Part shown: positions 16,793 through 28,254 of the stretch, piece by piece
Position numbering within the stretch: position 1 is the first letter of the stretch
Layout of the letters: every line of letters begins with the position of its first letter
From: Streptomyces clavifer
GTDB lineage: Bacteria; Actinomycetota; Actinomycetes; Streptomycetales; Streptomycetaceae
NCBI GenBank assembly: GCA_014651175.1
Contig: BMWJ01000016.1
Location: 62,001 to 126,000 of the forward strand
Direction: 5' to 3'
DNA length: 64,000 bases
Notes under the pieces: generated by a model
Database searches by the model: none
The model's input: only the letters and a program-made list of their open reading frames with translations
What the model was told of the DNA's origin: nothing
Program-made: the position numbers and the translations under genes

Positions 16793-17545
16793 ATGACGAC
16801 CCGCGCCCGCAAACGCACCCCGGCGGACCTCGCCGCCACGGCCGCAGCCCTTGCCGCAGCAGCTGCTTGGACCTTGCTGTCTCCCGCTTCCGCCCAGGCG
16901 GCAGGCATCTGGGACGGCGACGCCTCCAAGGGCACCGGCGTCTTCGGAAGCGTCGAGTGTCCCGCGCCCGGCAGCCTGATCACGGCCGCCGGTGACAGCG
17001 CGCACGGCACCATATTCCGCTACACCAAGCCGGGCGGCGACATCCGCTGTGAATCGCGTGGCATCTCAGTGAACGGCTCCTCGCGCCATGCCTTCTCCGA
17101 CGACTCCACCTACTACCTCGGGTGGGAGAGCCAACTGTCTTCCGTGAGTGGTGACTTCGTCGTCTGGCAGTGGAAGTCCTACCCCAACGCCCAGCAGAAC
17201 TACCCCCTCATCATGACGGTCAAGGACGGCTCGGTACGTCTCTTCCATGTCACCACCGGCGGAGACTGGACCCTGCTCTGGTCCGGGCCCGTCGCCGCCG
17301 GCGAGTGGAACGCCTTCGCCATCGGGATCCACACGTCCGGCTCGGCCTCCTCGGGCTGGGTGGAGCTGTACTTCAACGGTGGGAAGCAGACCCTCGCCGA
17401 CAGCGGGACCCGGTATACCTGCCGCACCTGGGACAGCGCGAACGAGCCCAAGTGGGGCGTCTACGACCGCGACGACGGCTCCACCACCCTGATCAACCGC
17501 ATCGACGGCCTGAGGATGGGCACGTCGTACGCCGACGTCAGCTGA
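16793..17545 (+). CDS. Secreted polysaccharide-lyase-like protein (jelly roll)
   Basis: A 250-residue protein with a cleavable signal (TPADLAATAAALAAAAAWTLL then SPASAQAA-GIWDGD, cut near residue 37). The mature part of about 213 residues is all-beta and fits the PF14099 / PL20-like jelly roll seen in heparin lyase I-like and glucuronan lyase-like proteins: GIWDGDASKGTGVFG, FVVWQWKSYPNAQQNYPLIMTV, GWVELYFNGGKQTL. The WQWK strand lines the glycan cleft in that fold. AGAGG lies about 7 bases before the ATG. It is divergent from PL8, suggesting joint attack on a uronic-acid polymer. The family is assigned with moderate confidence. Confidence 0.72.
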   Translation: MTTRARKRTPADLAATAAALAAAAAWTLLSPASAQAAGIWDGDASKGTGVFGSVECPAPGSLITAAGDSAHGTIFRYTKPGGDIRCESRGISVNGSSRHAFSDDSTYYLGWESQLSSVSGDFVVWQWKSYPNAQQNYPLIMTVKDGSVRLFHVTTGGDWTLLWSGPVAAGEWNAFAIGIHTSGSASSGWVELYFNGGKQTLADSGTRYTCRTWDSANEPKWGVYDRDDGSTTLINRIDGLRMGTSYADVS

Positions 17546-17563
17546 ACCCCGCACCGTTCACAC

Positions 17564-17598
17564 GCCCGGCGGAGAAGCCCACGGGGCCTTCGCCGGGC
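17564..17598. terminator. Hairpin between convergent lyase and dehydrogenase genes
   Basis: GCCCGGCG pairs with CGCCGGGC as an 8-bp stem with further partial pairing inside. It starts 18 bases after the lyase stop and faces the end of the dehydrogenase gene. Confidence 0.55.
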
Positions 17599-17655
17599 AT
17601 CGGCCGTCGACTCACTCACTCACGCACCATCCCCTCCGCAGGACCCTGTTCCCCC

Positions 17656-18687
17656 TCAAGCCGTCCGGGACAGCGCCTCGCCCCGTACGGGGTCGGCGTA
17701 CGGGAGGCCGCGGCCGTACCGCTCCAGTTCGTCCAGCGCGGCGTGCGCCATCCGAGCCAGTTCGTTACCGAGCGAACCGGCAATGTGCGGGGTCAGCAGG
17801 ACGTTGGGGAGGTCGTAGAGCGGGGATGCGGGGGGCAGGACCTCCGGCTCGGTCACGTCGAGTACCGCGTCGAGCCTGCCGGACACGAGCTCGTCGGTCA
17901 GTGCCGCGGTGTCGACCAGCGAACCGCGCGCCGTGTTGATGAGCGTCGCGCCGTCCCGCAGCAGCGCCAGGCGGTCCCGGTCGAAGAGATGACGGGTCTC
18001 CGGGAGCTCGGGAGCGTGAACGGTCACCACGTCGCTGGAGCGGACGAGTGTGTCCAGTGGCACCGTGACCACGCCCAGTCGTGCGGCTTCCACCTCGTCG
18101 ACGTACGGGTCGTACAGGAGGACGCGCAGGTCGTGCGGGCGCAGCAGCTCGATGACCCGCCTTCCGATGCGGGACGCCCCGACGACGCCAACGGTGCGGC
18201 CGTGGTTGCCGCCTGACCCGATCACGTCGATGGCGTTCACCCGGGCGCGCTCGCGCCGATAGGTCTCTCGGGCGGCCAGGACCCGTTTCCCGGCGAAGAG
18301 GATCGCCGCCACCGTGTACTCCGCGACCGGCCGGGCGTTCGCCCCCGCGGCCGAGGCGACGGTCAGCCCCCGTTCCCAGCAGGCCCCGGTGATGTGCTGT
18401 TTCACCGAACCGGCGGCGTGGACCACGGTACGCAGCCGGGGCATCAGATCCAGAGCCTCTGCCGTGAGGGGCGGGCAGCCCCAGCCCGTGAGGAGCGCCT
18501 CGGCTCCGGAGAGCGCGGACAGGGCGGACGGGTCCGTGAAGTCGTCGACCACGACCGAGGGATCGGTGTCGGCGACGACGGAGAGCCGGGCGAGCGACTC
18601 CTGGTCGAACAGCGCGTCCCTGACCGACGGATCCATCGCGAGGACCGTGCGCGGGCGGTGGTGAGGAGAGGGGGACGCGGACGTCAC
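17656..18687 (-). CDS. D-2-hydroxyacid dehydrogenase family protein
   Basis: A 343-residue NAD(P)-dependent oxidoreductase. The Rossmann motif is VGVVGASRIGRRVIELL (near 165-180). The catalytic triad is the Arg in INTARGSLVDT, the Glu in VTEPEVLP and the His in LLTPHIAGS. The GTG start overlaps the permease stop (GTGA), with AGGAG 7 bases before, so it is the last gene of the ABC operon. In a lyase locus it may reduce a keto-uronate product, which is inference; the family also includes phosphoglycerate and glyoxylate reductases. Confidence 0.9.
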   Translation of the reverse strand: MTSASPSPHHRPRTVLAMDPSVRDALFDQESLARLSVVADTDPSVVVDDFTDPSALSALSGAEALLTGWGCPPLTAEALDLMPRLRTVVHAAGSVKQHITGACWERGLTVASAAGANARPVAEYTVAAILFAGKRVLAARETYRRERARVNAIDVIGSGGNHGRTVGVVGASRIGRRVIELLRPHDLRVLLYDPYVDEVEAARLGVVTVPLDTLVRSSDVVTVHAPELPETRHLFDRDRLALLRDGATLINTARGSLVDTAALTDELVSGRLDAVLDVTEPEVLPPASPLYDLPNVLLTPHIAGSLGNELARMAHAALDELERYGRGLPYADPVRGEALSRTA

Positions 18688-19613
18688 TTGACGGCTCCTG
18701 CGGTAAGGCCCGAGCGCCAGTAGCGCTGCAGTGCGACGAAGGCGATGGCGAGCGGAACGACGGACACCAGCGATCCGGTGATGACGAACGAGTAGAGCTG
18801 CGGTTCCTGCGGGAGCGTGGCGTTCCAGTTGAACAGGCCGAGTCCGACCGGGTAGAGCGTCGAGTCGTTCAGCATCACCAGGGGCAGGAAGAAGTTGTTC
18901 CAACTGCCGGTGAAGGAGAAGAGGAAGACCGTGACGAAGGCGGGGGAGAGCATCGGAAGGGCGACCGAACGGAAGGCGCGCAGTTCGCTCGCGCCGTCGA
19001 TGCGTGCCGCCTCCAGCGTCTCGCCGGGGACGTAACTCTCCGCGAACACCCTCGCGAGGTACACGCCGAAGGGGTTCACCAGACCGGGGATCAGCACGGA
19101 CCAGTACGAGTTGACGAGCCCGACCTCGGACGCCATCAGGTACATCGGCAGAGAGATGACGGTGTGCGGGACGAGGATGCCCAGCAGCACCAGGCCGTAC
19201 AGCTTCTCCTTGCCCCACCAGTCGTAAGCGCGGAACGCGTAACCGGCCAGGAGCGAGATGAAGGTGGAGGCGAGGGCGCCGATGACCGAGTACAGCAGGC
19301 TGTTGGCGAGCCAGCGGCCGAAAACCCCGTCCTGGTAGGTGAAGAGGCCGGTGAGATTGGTCAACAGATTGAACTCGGCCGGCTCGAAGCCGGGACTGGC
19401 GAACAGGTCGCCGTTGTTCTTGGTCGCGTTGACCAGCAGCCAGCTCAGCGGCATCAGCGTGTAGACGGCGACGATGGCGAGCAGGGTGTTGACGACGGTC
19501 TTCGAGGCCCAGGCCGTGCCGGAGGGCCGCGGCCGCCGGGACGGGACGGTGCTGTCACGGACGGCCGAGGGCCCGGTGGGCGCGGGGGTGTGCGGGGGTG
19601 CGGTGGCAGCCAT
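18684..19613 (-). CDS. Carbohydrate ABC transporter permease (MalG-like)
   Basis: A 309-residue inner-membrane permease with six transmembrane helices. The EAA loop reads ETLEAARIDGASELRAFRSVALPMLSPA (about 200-228), the surface that docks the ATPase. A Pro-rich cytosolic N-tail of about 35 residues precedes the first helix. The ATG at 19613 is preferred over a GTG 6 bases upstream because GGAGG then has 7-base spacing. It pairs with the MalF-like gene upstream; no ATPase gene is in the locus, so a shared MsiK-type ATPase is expected, as in other Streptomyces sugar importers. Confidence 0.93.
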   Translation of the reverse strand: MAATAPPHTPAPTGPSAVRDSTVPSRRPRPSGTAWASKTVVNTLLAIVAVYTLMPLSWLLVNATKNNGDLFASPGFEPAEFNLLTNLTGLFTYQDGVFGRWLANSLLYSVIGALASTFISLLAGYAFRAYDWWGKEKLYGLVLLGILVPHTVISLPMYLMASEVGLVNSYWSVLIPGLVNPFGVYLARVFAESYVPGETLEAARIDGASELRAFRSVALPMLSPAFVTVFLFSFTGSWNNFFLPLVMLNDSTLYPVGLGLFNWNATLPQEPQLYSFVITGSLVSVVPLAIAFVALQRYWRSGLTAGAVK

Positions 19614-19615
19614 GG

Positions 19616-20515
19616 TCACGCCTCCTTCCAGCGGTTGCCGAACTTGGTGATCACGAAGGACAGCGCGGCGCCCAGCAGCGCCAGCAGCAGCGAGGCCGCA
19701 GCTGCGAGTCCGTAGTCGTGCTCGGTGAAGGCGGCCTGGTAGATGTACATCACCGGACTCCAGTCCTGTGAGATCGCGGACGACCGGCTGCGGAGCACCT
19801 CCGGCTCGTTGAAGAGCTGGATCGCACCGACGGCCGTGAAGAGCATGGTGAGGACGACGGAGGAACGGATCATCGGCAGCTTCACCGACAGGGCCGTGCG
19901 CAACTGGCCGGCGCCGTCGACCGTGGCAGCCTCGAGGGTCTCCTTCGGTACGGCCTGCAGTGCGGCGTAGAAGATCACCATGTTGTAGCCGATCCACTGC
20001 CAGGCGGCGGCGTTGGCCATGGAGAAGACCACTCCGTCCGGGCCGAGAAAGTCCCACTCGACGCCGACGGTCCGCAGGAGATCGACCACCGGGCTGAGTC
20101 CCGGCGTGTAGAGGAACCCCCAGATGATCGCGGCGATCAGACCGGGCACGGCATGCGGGAGGAAGTACGCCAGCTGGAAGAACTTCCTCGCCCTGGCCAT
20201 CGCTGAATCCACCAGCAGGGCCAGCGCCAGCGCCCCGCCGACCATCACCGGGATGTAGATCAGGCAGTAGAGCGTGATGTGCAGGAATCCGCGGTGGAAC
20301 GACGCGTCGCCGAGGGCGCGCCCGTAGTTCCCGGCGCCGACGAAGATGGTCTCCGTGCCGCCGAATCCGAGTCCGCTCGTGGCCTGTTCGCGGAACAGGC
20401 TCATCCACAGGGAGTACCCGACGGGGGCGACGAGCGTGGCGAGGAAGAGGATGAAGAAGGGGGCGACGAAGAGGAGGGGGATGGTGCGCTGCCCGCGGCC
20501 GAGCCGGGTAGTCAT
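19616..20515 (-). CDS. Carbohydrate ABC transporter permease (MalF-like)
   Basis: A 299-residue permease with six transmembrane helices. The EAA motif is KETLEAATVDGAGQLRTALSVKLPMIRSS (about 185-213). It begins MTTRLGRGQRTIPLLFVAPFFILF, a short cytosolic tail before helix 1. Its stop overlaps the next permease's alternative GTG by a GTGA. The solute-binding protein is upstream with a 76-base gap. The two permeases form the channel through which oligosaccharides enter. Confidence 0.93.
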   Translation of the reverse strand: MTTRLGRGQRTIPLLFVAPFFILFLATLVAPVGYSLWMSLFREQATSGLGFGGTETIFVGAGNYGRALGDASFHRGFLHITLYCLIYIPVMVGGALALALLVDSAMARARKFFQLAYFLPHAVPGLIAAIIWGFLYTPGLSPVVDLLRTVGVEWDFLGPDGVVFSMANAAAWQWIGYNMVIFYAALQAVPKETLEAATVDGAGQLRTALSVKLPMIRSSVVLTMLFTAVGAIQLFNEPEVLRSRSSAISQDWSPVMYIYQAAFTEHDYGLAAAASLLLALLGAALSFVITKFGNRWKEA

Positions 20516-20591
20516 CGGCGTTAGCTCCTTGGAGGGGTCGGAGCGTCGGGGCGGGGCCGGTCCCCGCCCCGACGGCTCGGGAAAGCGGGGA

Positions 20592-21923
20592 TCAGCGGGC
20601 GAGCTTCAGACCGCGGTCGGTGATGGCCTTCTCGGCAGCCGCCTGACCCGCCTGGAACGCCGGCCAGAAGTCGCCGGTCTTCTGGGCCTTGCCGAATGCC
20701 GCCTGCATCGTCATCGTCGTGGAGTTGTGCACCGGGCTCCAGGTCCAGCCCTTGGCGATGTTGGGTACCTGGGCCCCGGCGAGGGCGTAGATGTCCTGGC
20801 CGGCGAAGAACGAGGTGTCGAACGTGGATCTTGCGGCCGCACGGAGCTTTTCAGCAGCGGGCAGCCCGCTCGAGGTGCCCGCCGCGAGACGGGCTTCTAC
20901 CGCCTTGCTGTCGGTGGTGGCCCAGGCGATGAACCGGGCCGCGGCCTCGGCCTTCTCGCTGTCCTTCGTTATGGCGAAAGCAGAGCCGCCGACAGCGCCG
21001 GTGACCGGTGTGCCCCAGTGGGGGAGCGGGGCCTCGGCCCACTTGCCTGCCTGCCCGGGGTACGTGGTCTTGATGGAACCGGCGCTCCACGAAGCCCCGA
21101 TCAGTGCGATGGCCTTCGAGTCGGTGACCGCTTTGGTGGCCTCGGGGCTCCACCCCTTGTGGTTGAGGACCAGGTCGTCCTCGACCAGGTCCTTCCAGTA
21201 GTCGGCGACCTTCTTGGTGGCCGGGTCGGTGATGTTGACCTTCCATGCGTCACTCGTCGCGCTGTACCACCGGGCGCCGGCCTGCTGGGAGAGGCCGGCC
21301 CAGGTGGCGGTGTCGTCGCCCCAGAAGTCGAGCAGCCTCGCCTTGCCTTCGGAGGCCGTCCTGACCCTCTCCGCCGCGGTTCTGAACTCCGCCCAGGTGG
21401 CGGGGACTTCGATGCCGTACTGCTCGAAGAGGTCGCTGCGGTAGTAGAGCGTCTGCGGGCCGACGTCATACGGGGCGGCCCAGGTTCTGTCCCCGAGCGT
21501 GACCAGGCTCTTCACCGATTCGGGGGCGTAACCCTCGACCAGTTCGCCGAGTTCGGTGCTGGAGTCGCGAAGAAGCCCCTGGGTCACGAAGTCGGGCACG
21601 GCCTGGTACTCCAGGTTGACGACGTCCGGTGCGTTGCCCGCCTTGACCGCTTTGGAGATCTTGTCGTAACCGCCGTTGAGTCCGGCGGGGATCTCGGCGT
21701 GTGTGACCTTGATGTTCGGGTGCGACGCGTTGAACGCGGCTGCCATGTCGGCGGTGCCGGGCATCCATGACCAGTAGGTGATCTCCACGGGCTTCGCGGC
21801 GGATCCGGTTCCGGCGTCCGACGTGGTGGCGGTGTCCTCGCCCCCGCAGGCGGTGACGAGGAGAGCCAGGGAGGCGACCGCGGCCGCGAGGGCCGTGGAG
21901 GAGGAACGGGTGCTGGGCTGCAT
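20592..21923 (-). CDS. ABC transporter extracellular solute-binding lipoprotein
   Basis: A 443-residue family 1 sugar-binding lipoprotein. The lipobox LVTAC places the lipidated Cys at residue 26. The mature protein begins with a Thr/Ser-rich tether, then VEITYWSWMPGTADMAAAFNASHPNIKVTHAEI, characteristic of the family. GGDDTATW and WTWSPVHN segments line the sugar site. GGAG is 8 bases before the ATG. It heads the operon SBP-MalF-MalG-dehydrogenase. Upstream CGAACA motifs link it to the lyase promoters. The substrate is probably an unsaturated uronide oligosaccharide (inference). Confidence 0.93.
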   Translation of the reverse strand: MQPSTRSSSTALAAAVASLALLVTACGGEDTATTSDAGTGSAAKPVEITYWSWMPGTADMAAAFNASHPNIKVTHAEIPAGLNGGYDKISKAVKAGNAPDVVNLEYQAVPDFVTQGLLRDSSTELGELVEGYAPESVKSLVTLGDRTWAAPYDVGPQTLYYRSDLFEQYGIEVPATWAEFRTAAERVRTASEGKARLLDFWGDDTATWAGLSQQAGARWYSATSDAWKVNITDPATKKVADYWKDLVEDDLVLNHKGWSPEATKAVTDSKAIALIGASWSAGSIKTTYPGQAGKWAEAPLPHWGTPVTGAVGGSAFAITKDSEKAEAAARFIAWATTDSKAVEARLAAGTSSGLPAAEKLRAAARSTFDTSFFAGQDIYALAGAQVPNIAKGWTWSPVHNSTTMTMQAAFGKAQKTGDFWPAFQAGQAAAEKAITDRGLKLAR

Positions 21924-22003
21924 GGCGGTACTCCTACGAGAGACCAACGGTGGCGGCGAGCTGACGACATCTTTCGGCCAGGAACGATCAGAGTCAATAG
22001 AAA

Positions 22004-22039
22004 ATGAACAAACGAACATCAAGAACCGATATTGATCGG
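22004..22039. promoter_or_regulatory. Operator-like motifs upstream of the ABC operon
   Basis: An AT-rich island 81-116 bases before the solute-binding protein start contains ATGAACAAACGAACATC (22004-22020) and the imperfect palindrome CCGATATTGATCGG (22026-22039). The ACGAACA element is shared with the PL8 promoter. Confidence 0.5.
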
Positions 22040-22239
22040 ATTCCGTGATGTGTGAAGGGTGGCCCAGCACCGTGCGCATGGTGCGGCTGTGCGGGAAGCG
22101 CGTGCGGCTGTCGCCCGGGTCGGGGCGCCTGGGGAGAGGCGCGCGCCGTGGTGTTCGAAACCGGACCCGGGCACGCCGGCGCCGGTGAACGCCGCACAGC
22201 GGGTCGATGCCGGTCGGGGAGGGGCGGTCACGCGGGGGT
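22040..22239. other. Gap between the ABC operon promoter and the GH35 remnant
   Basis: Two hundred bases without a recognisable gene or clear hairpin. Confidence 0.4.
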
Positions 22240-22590
22240 TCAGCCGAGCTCGGGAACGTCGCACAGCTCGACCACCGGTCGTTCGGCGCCGTCGAGCCCC
22301 AGGATCACGATGTTGTTGCGTACCGCGCGCAGGCGCGGACACGGTTCGTGCAGCGTCCGTTGCGGGGCCCCTCGCCCCCCGGTGGCGTTCCGGGCAGACG
22401 CCGTTGCCCCGTGCCTGTCCCCGGGCCGCGTGAGGTAGGCGTCGCCGTGAACACACATCGAGGAAACCCCGGTGGGACACAGGCCCGATCAGTGCAGCGC
22501 ACCCGGCAGCGGACGCAGGGGACGGCCGTCGAGGGAGAACCCCTCGGGCGGGATAAGGAACGTCGGAGGCTCGCTCGGGGGTGTACCGCG
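22240..22590 (-). pseudogene. Remnant of a GH35 beta-galactosidase gene (N- and C-terminal ends only)
   Basis: Minus-strand reading from about 22575 to 22489 gives FLIPPEGFSLDGRPLRPLPGALH then a stop, which matches the GH35 N-terminal pattern (LDGRP...SGALHYFR). Further on, from about 22380 to 22240, another frame ends in GAPQRTLHEPCPRLRAVRNN, IVILGLDGAERPVVEL and CDVPELG, matching the GH35 C-terminus (GPQRTLYVPGPxLRPGxNEIVVLEL). Both pieces are in the expected order and orientation. A normal enzyme has roughly 590 residues, so over 80% is missing. It lies just behind the DeoR/LacI regulator, where an intact gene would have been in the same operon. Confidence 0.75.
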
Positions 22591-22600
22591 TGAACGGGGA

Positions 22601-23659
22601 TCAGGTGGAGGCGCGGACGTGCAGCTCCGGCAGGATCGAGAGCAGGTGGCGGGGGCGGCTCGGGTCCGCGACGCGCTTGGCGAGCAGCTCTACGGCGGAG
22701 ATGCCTACGGCGAGCTTCGGCGGGGCGATGGCGGTCAGTGGGATGTCGGCGAGGGAAGCGACCTCGTCGTCGTAGGCCACGAGCGCCAGGTCGCCGGGCA
22801 CGTCGACGCCACGGGCCCGGAGGCGCTGGAGCAGCACGAGCGCGTCGTGGTCGTTGTGGATGAGGGCGCCGTCCAGCAGACCGGCGGCGACGGCGTCGGC
22901 GAACCCGCCGAGGACCTCCTCACGGCGGACGGCACCGCCGGCCGGTGGTGGCATGCGGAAGACGCCGTCGGCGGGCGCGTCGAGCCCGGCCGCGGCCAGG
23001 CCCTTCAGGTACCCGTCCACGAGGGGTTCGCCGTGCGGACTGTCGTCGCGCACCATGAGACCGATCTTCCGGCGCGTCGCGGCGAGGTGGTGAACGGCGA
23101 GCCGGGCGCCGTGGACGTGGTCGGTGACGACTCGCTCGGCACCGGAGATCTCGTCCCCCGGGCGGCGTTCCACCCATACGTGCGGGATGGACAGTTCACC
23201 GAGCCAGGACGACGCCGCCGTGATGTCACTGGCAGCGATCAGGAGTCCGTCGAGACCGTCGGCCAGCATGCGCTCGACCTGGGCGCGCTCCTCCTGCGGG
23301 CTGTACTGCGAGATACCGAGAACCAGCCGGATACCACGTTCGGCTGCGGCTTCCTGGGCGCCTTTGATCACTTCCGGGTAGTAGTAGTCGGCGGCCGGCA
23401 CGATCAGGCCGAAGGACAACTGCCCGCGGCCCGACTGGGTCCTGACGGCCGGTTCCGTCCCCGTGGTCGCGGCGCGGGCCGTCGGCAGGACGGCGCCGCC
23501 GTGCACGCGGGCGACCAGACCTCGGTCCGCCAGCGTCTCGATGTCCCGGCGGACCGTGACGGGCGAGACCTGCAACTCCTCGGCGAACTCGGTGACCCGG
23601 AGCGTGCCCCGCTCGCGCAGCCTCCGCAGTATCGCCTGGTGCCTCTCTTCGGCATGCAT
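22601..23659 (-). CDS. DeoR-type HTH fused to LacI-type sugar-binding domain
   Basis: A 352-residue regulator. Residues 1-60 are a DeoR winged HTH (HQAILRRLRERGTLRVTEFAEELQVSPVTVRRDIETLADRGLVARVHGGAV). Residues 80-350 are a periplasmic-binding-like effector domain of LacI/GalR type (FGLIVPAADYYYPEVIKGAQEAAAERG; GALIHNDHDALVLLQRLRARGVDVPGDLALVAYDDE). The combination is common in Streptomyces sugar loci. It is placed between the ABC operon and its own CGAACA-bearing promoter, so it is the likely repressor of the lyase/importer genes. The inducer is probably an oligosaccharide. Confidence 0.92.
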   Translation of the reverse strand: MHAEERHQAILRRLRERGTLRVTEFAEELQVSPVTVRRDIETLADRGLVARVHGGAVLPTARAATTGTEPAVRTQSGRGQLSFGLIVPAADYYYPEVIKGAQEAAAERGIRLVLGISQYSPQEERAQVERMLADGLDGLLIAASDITAASSWLGELSIPHVWVERRPGDEISGAERVVTDHVHGARLAVHHLAATRRKIGLMVRDDSPHGEPLVDGYLKGLAAAGLDAPADGVFRMPPPAGGAVRREEVLGGFADAVAAGLLDGALIHNDHDALVLLQRLRARGVDVPGDLALVAYDDEVASLADIPLTAIAPPKLAVGISAVELLAKRVADPSRPRHLLSILPELHVRAST

Positions 23660-23974
23660 GCCTCAGTACCCCCTCGTCGACGCGTGCCTGAGCGCCAGTC
23701 TATCCCTCTTGTGAGCACACGTGAACGTTTCTGTTCGAACTATCATTTCGTGAGTGGGTACTTCGTTCTGATGCTTTGCCTGCGGTCCAGTGGGCCCTTG
23801 GGCCGGGTGCGGCACGGTCGGTGAACCCCCGGGGATCGCCTTCGCGGGTGTTCCGCTCGTTCCTGCCGGGGATGGAGCGGTCCCGGCTCTTGGGGACGAC
23901 GACGTTGCCCCACCGCACATCCGGGATCGCCGATCCGGAGCCCGGCGTCTCACCACTGACCGTCCACGAGCTCG
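23660..23974. promoter_or_regulatory. Upstream region of the DeoR/LacI gene
   Basis: About 315 bases without a convincing gene. An AT-rich island at 23720-23760 contains the palindrome GTTCGAAC (23733-23740) preceded by GTGAACGTTTCT, resembling the CGAACA motifs of the lyase and ABC promoters. Autoregulation is plausible. Confidence 0.45.
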
Positions 23975-24529
23975 TCAGACCCGGTCCGGCGCCGCGCCGG
24001 GCCCTTCCAGGTCGTCGATCGCCCCCGTCAGCCAGCCCGTCCAGAACGTCTCCAGGTCGATGCCCCCGCGCAGCACCAGACGCCGCAGCCGGTCCTCGTC
24101 CGCGGTCCGCTCCGGCGGGAAGTCCCGCTTCTCGATCTCCAGGTATTCCTCGAGCTGCCTCCGGTGCAGCGCGAGGTGCCGGTGCAACTCCTCGGCCAGG
24201 CCGGGCGCCCCGACCACCGCCGCCGCCCGCATCCGCAGCAGCAGCGGATCACGGACGGGCCGCGGGTCCTCGGCGAGCGCCACCCAGGCCGCCAGCTCCT
24301 CGCGGCCTGCGGGCAGCACCTCGTACTCCTTCTTCTGTCCACGGGCCGGCTGTGCGGCGGGCAGCACCCGGATGTGTCCGGCCTGTTCGAGCTTCCCCAG
24401 CTCGCGATAGATCTGCTGGTGTGTGGACGGCCAGAAGTAACCGATCGACCGGTCGAACCTGCGGGTCAGCTCCAGCCCCGACGACGGCTTCTCGAGCAGG
24501 GCGGTGAGGATCGCGTGCGGGAGTGACAT
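23975..24529 (-). CDS. PadR family transcriptional regulator
   Basis: A 184-residue regulator. The N-terminal winged helix is PadR type (LPHAILTALLEKPSSGLELTRRFDRSIGYFWPSTHQQIYRELGKLEQAGHI). The C-terminal half is the PadR dimerisation helix region (HRHLALHRRQLEEYLEIEK). The ATG at 24529 is chosen since AGGA lies 8 bases before it; an ATG 9 bases upstream is possible. It follows fadH by 33 bases on the same strand, so it is probably co-transcribed and represses its own operon through the 38-bp palindrome upstream of fadH (inference). Confidence 0.92.
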   Translation of the reverse strand: MSLPHAILTALLEKPSSGLELTRRFDRSIGYFWPSTHQQIYRELGKLEQAGHIRVLPAAQPARGQKKEYEVLPAGREELAAWVALAEDPRPVRDPLLLRMRAAAVVGAPGLAEELHRHLALHRRQLEEYLEIEKRDFPPERTADEDRLRRLVLRGGIDLETFWTGWLTGAIDDLEGPGAAPDRV

Positions 24530-24562
24530 GCAGTGCATCCTAGGGAGGGGCCGGTCAGGAGG

Positions 24563-27335
<2,773 letters not shown>

Positions 27336-27389
27336 GGCATTGGCCGGACGGCGGGCATTGATCGCCGCTTCGGGGGCAACCGCCAGTGC

Positions 27390-28232
27390 ATGAATACGAA
27401 CGTGGTGTCCACCAGTGGACGTGGTACTGCCAGACGCGCGGCGAACAGCAAGGCTGTGGCCGCGGGCGCCCGCGCAGGATTCGTGGCGCGCGGAGTGATC
27501 TACCTCCTGGTCGGACTGCTCGCCCTGCGCATCGCATTCTCCGACAGCGGAGGGAAGCAGGCCGACCGGGGCGGCGCCATCGCCGAGATAGCGGAGAAGC
27601 CGTTCGGAGGCGTCCTGCTCTGGGTGCTCGGTGTGGCCCTGGCCGGAATGGCCCTCTGGCGCCTGTCCGAGGCCGTCTTCGGTCAGGCCGGCCCCGACGG
27701 CGACAAGCCCGCCAAGCGGGCCATGGCCGCCGGCCGCGCCGTCTTCTACGGCTTCGTGTCGTATTCCGTGCTCTCCTACGCCGCCGGGGACAAGGGCAGC
27801 GGCAGCGGATCGAGCGACCAGCAGACCGCCGACGTCACGGCGAAGGCCCTCGAATGGCCCGGCGGCCAGTGGATCGTCGGGACAGCCGGCGCGGTCGTCG
27901 TCGGCGCGGGGCTCTGGATCGGCGTCCGAGCCGTGATGCGCAAGTACCACAAGCACCTGAAGATGTCCGAGATGACGAAGCGGGTGCGACGCGCCGTCGA
28001 CTTCACCGGCGTGTTCGGCGGAGCCGTCCGCGGCATCGTCTTCGCGACGGCGGGCGGATTCGCGGTCGCCGCGGCCGTCCAGCACGAACCGGGCCGGGCC
28101 AAGGGCATGGACGATACGCTGCGGTCCTTCGCCGAGACCCCCGCGGGACCCTGGCTGCTCGCGCTGATCGCACTCGGCCTGGCCGCCTTCGGCATGTTCT
28201 CCTGGGCCAACGCCCGCTGGCGGAAGGTCTGA
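27390..28232 (+). CDS. DUF1206 membrane protein
   Basis: A 280-residue protein built from three repeats of a two-helix unit, each with an Arg-Gly start (ARAGFVARGVIYLLVGLLALRIA; AAGRAVFYGFVSYSVLSYA; FGGAVRGIVFATAGGFAVAAAV) and a WLL/W-LG second helix. This matches DUF1206, found across actinomycetes, function unknown. Six transmembrane helices are expected. It is convergent with the photolyase gene with 22 bases between stops. Confidence 0.92.
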   Translation: MNTNVVSTSGRGTARRAANSKAVAAGARAGFVARGVIYLLVGLLALRIAFSDSGGKQADRGGAIAEIAEKPFGGVLLWVLGVALAGMALWRLSEAVFGQAGPDGDKPAKRAMAAGRAVFYGFVSYSVLSYAAGDKGSGSGSSDQQTADVTAKALEWPGGQWIVGTAGAVVVGAGLWIGVRAVMRKYHKHLKMSEMTKRVRRAVDFTGVFGGAVRGIVFATAGGFAVAAAVQHEPGRAKGMDDTLRSFAETPAGPWLLALIALGLAAFGMFSWANARWRKV

Positions 28233-28254
28233 GCGGCAGCCGCACCGGGTCGGC

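Noticed and set aside
13838-17005. A single open frame of 1055 codons covering the PL8 gene and its upstream region
   Set aside because: The Tat signal, GGAG site and family alignment put the PL8 start at 16276. The upstream part runs through AT-rich operator motifs and has no protein features.
22019-22480. A 153-codon minus-strand frame upstream of the solute-binding protein
   Set aside because: Arg/Pro-rich with no ribosome-binding site; the same DNA is better explained as the GH35 remnant and promoter.
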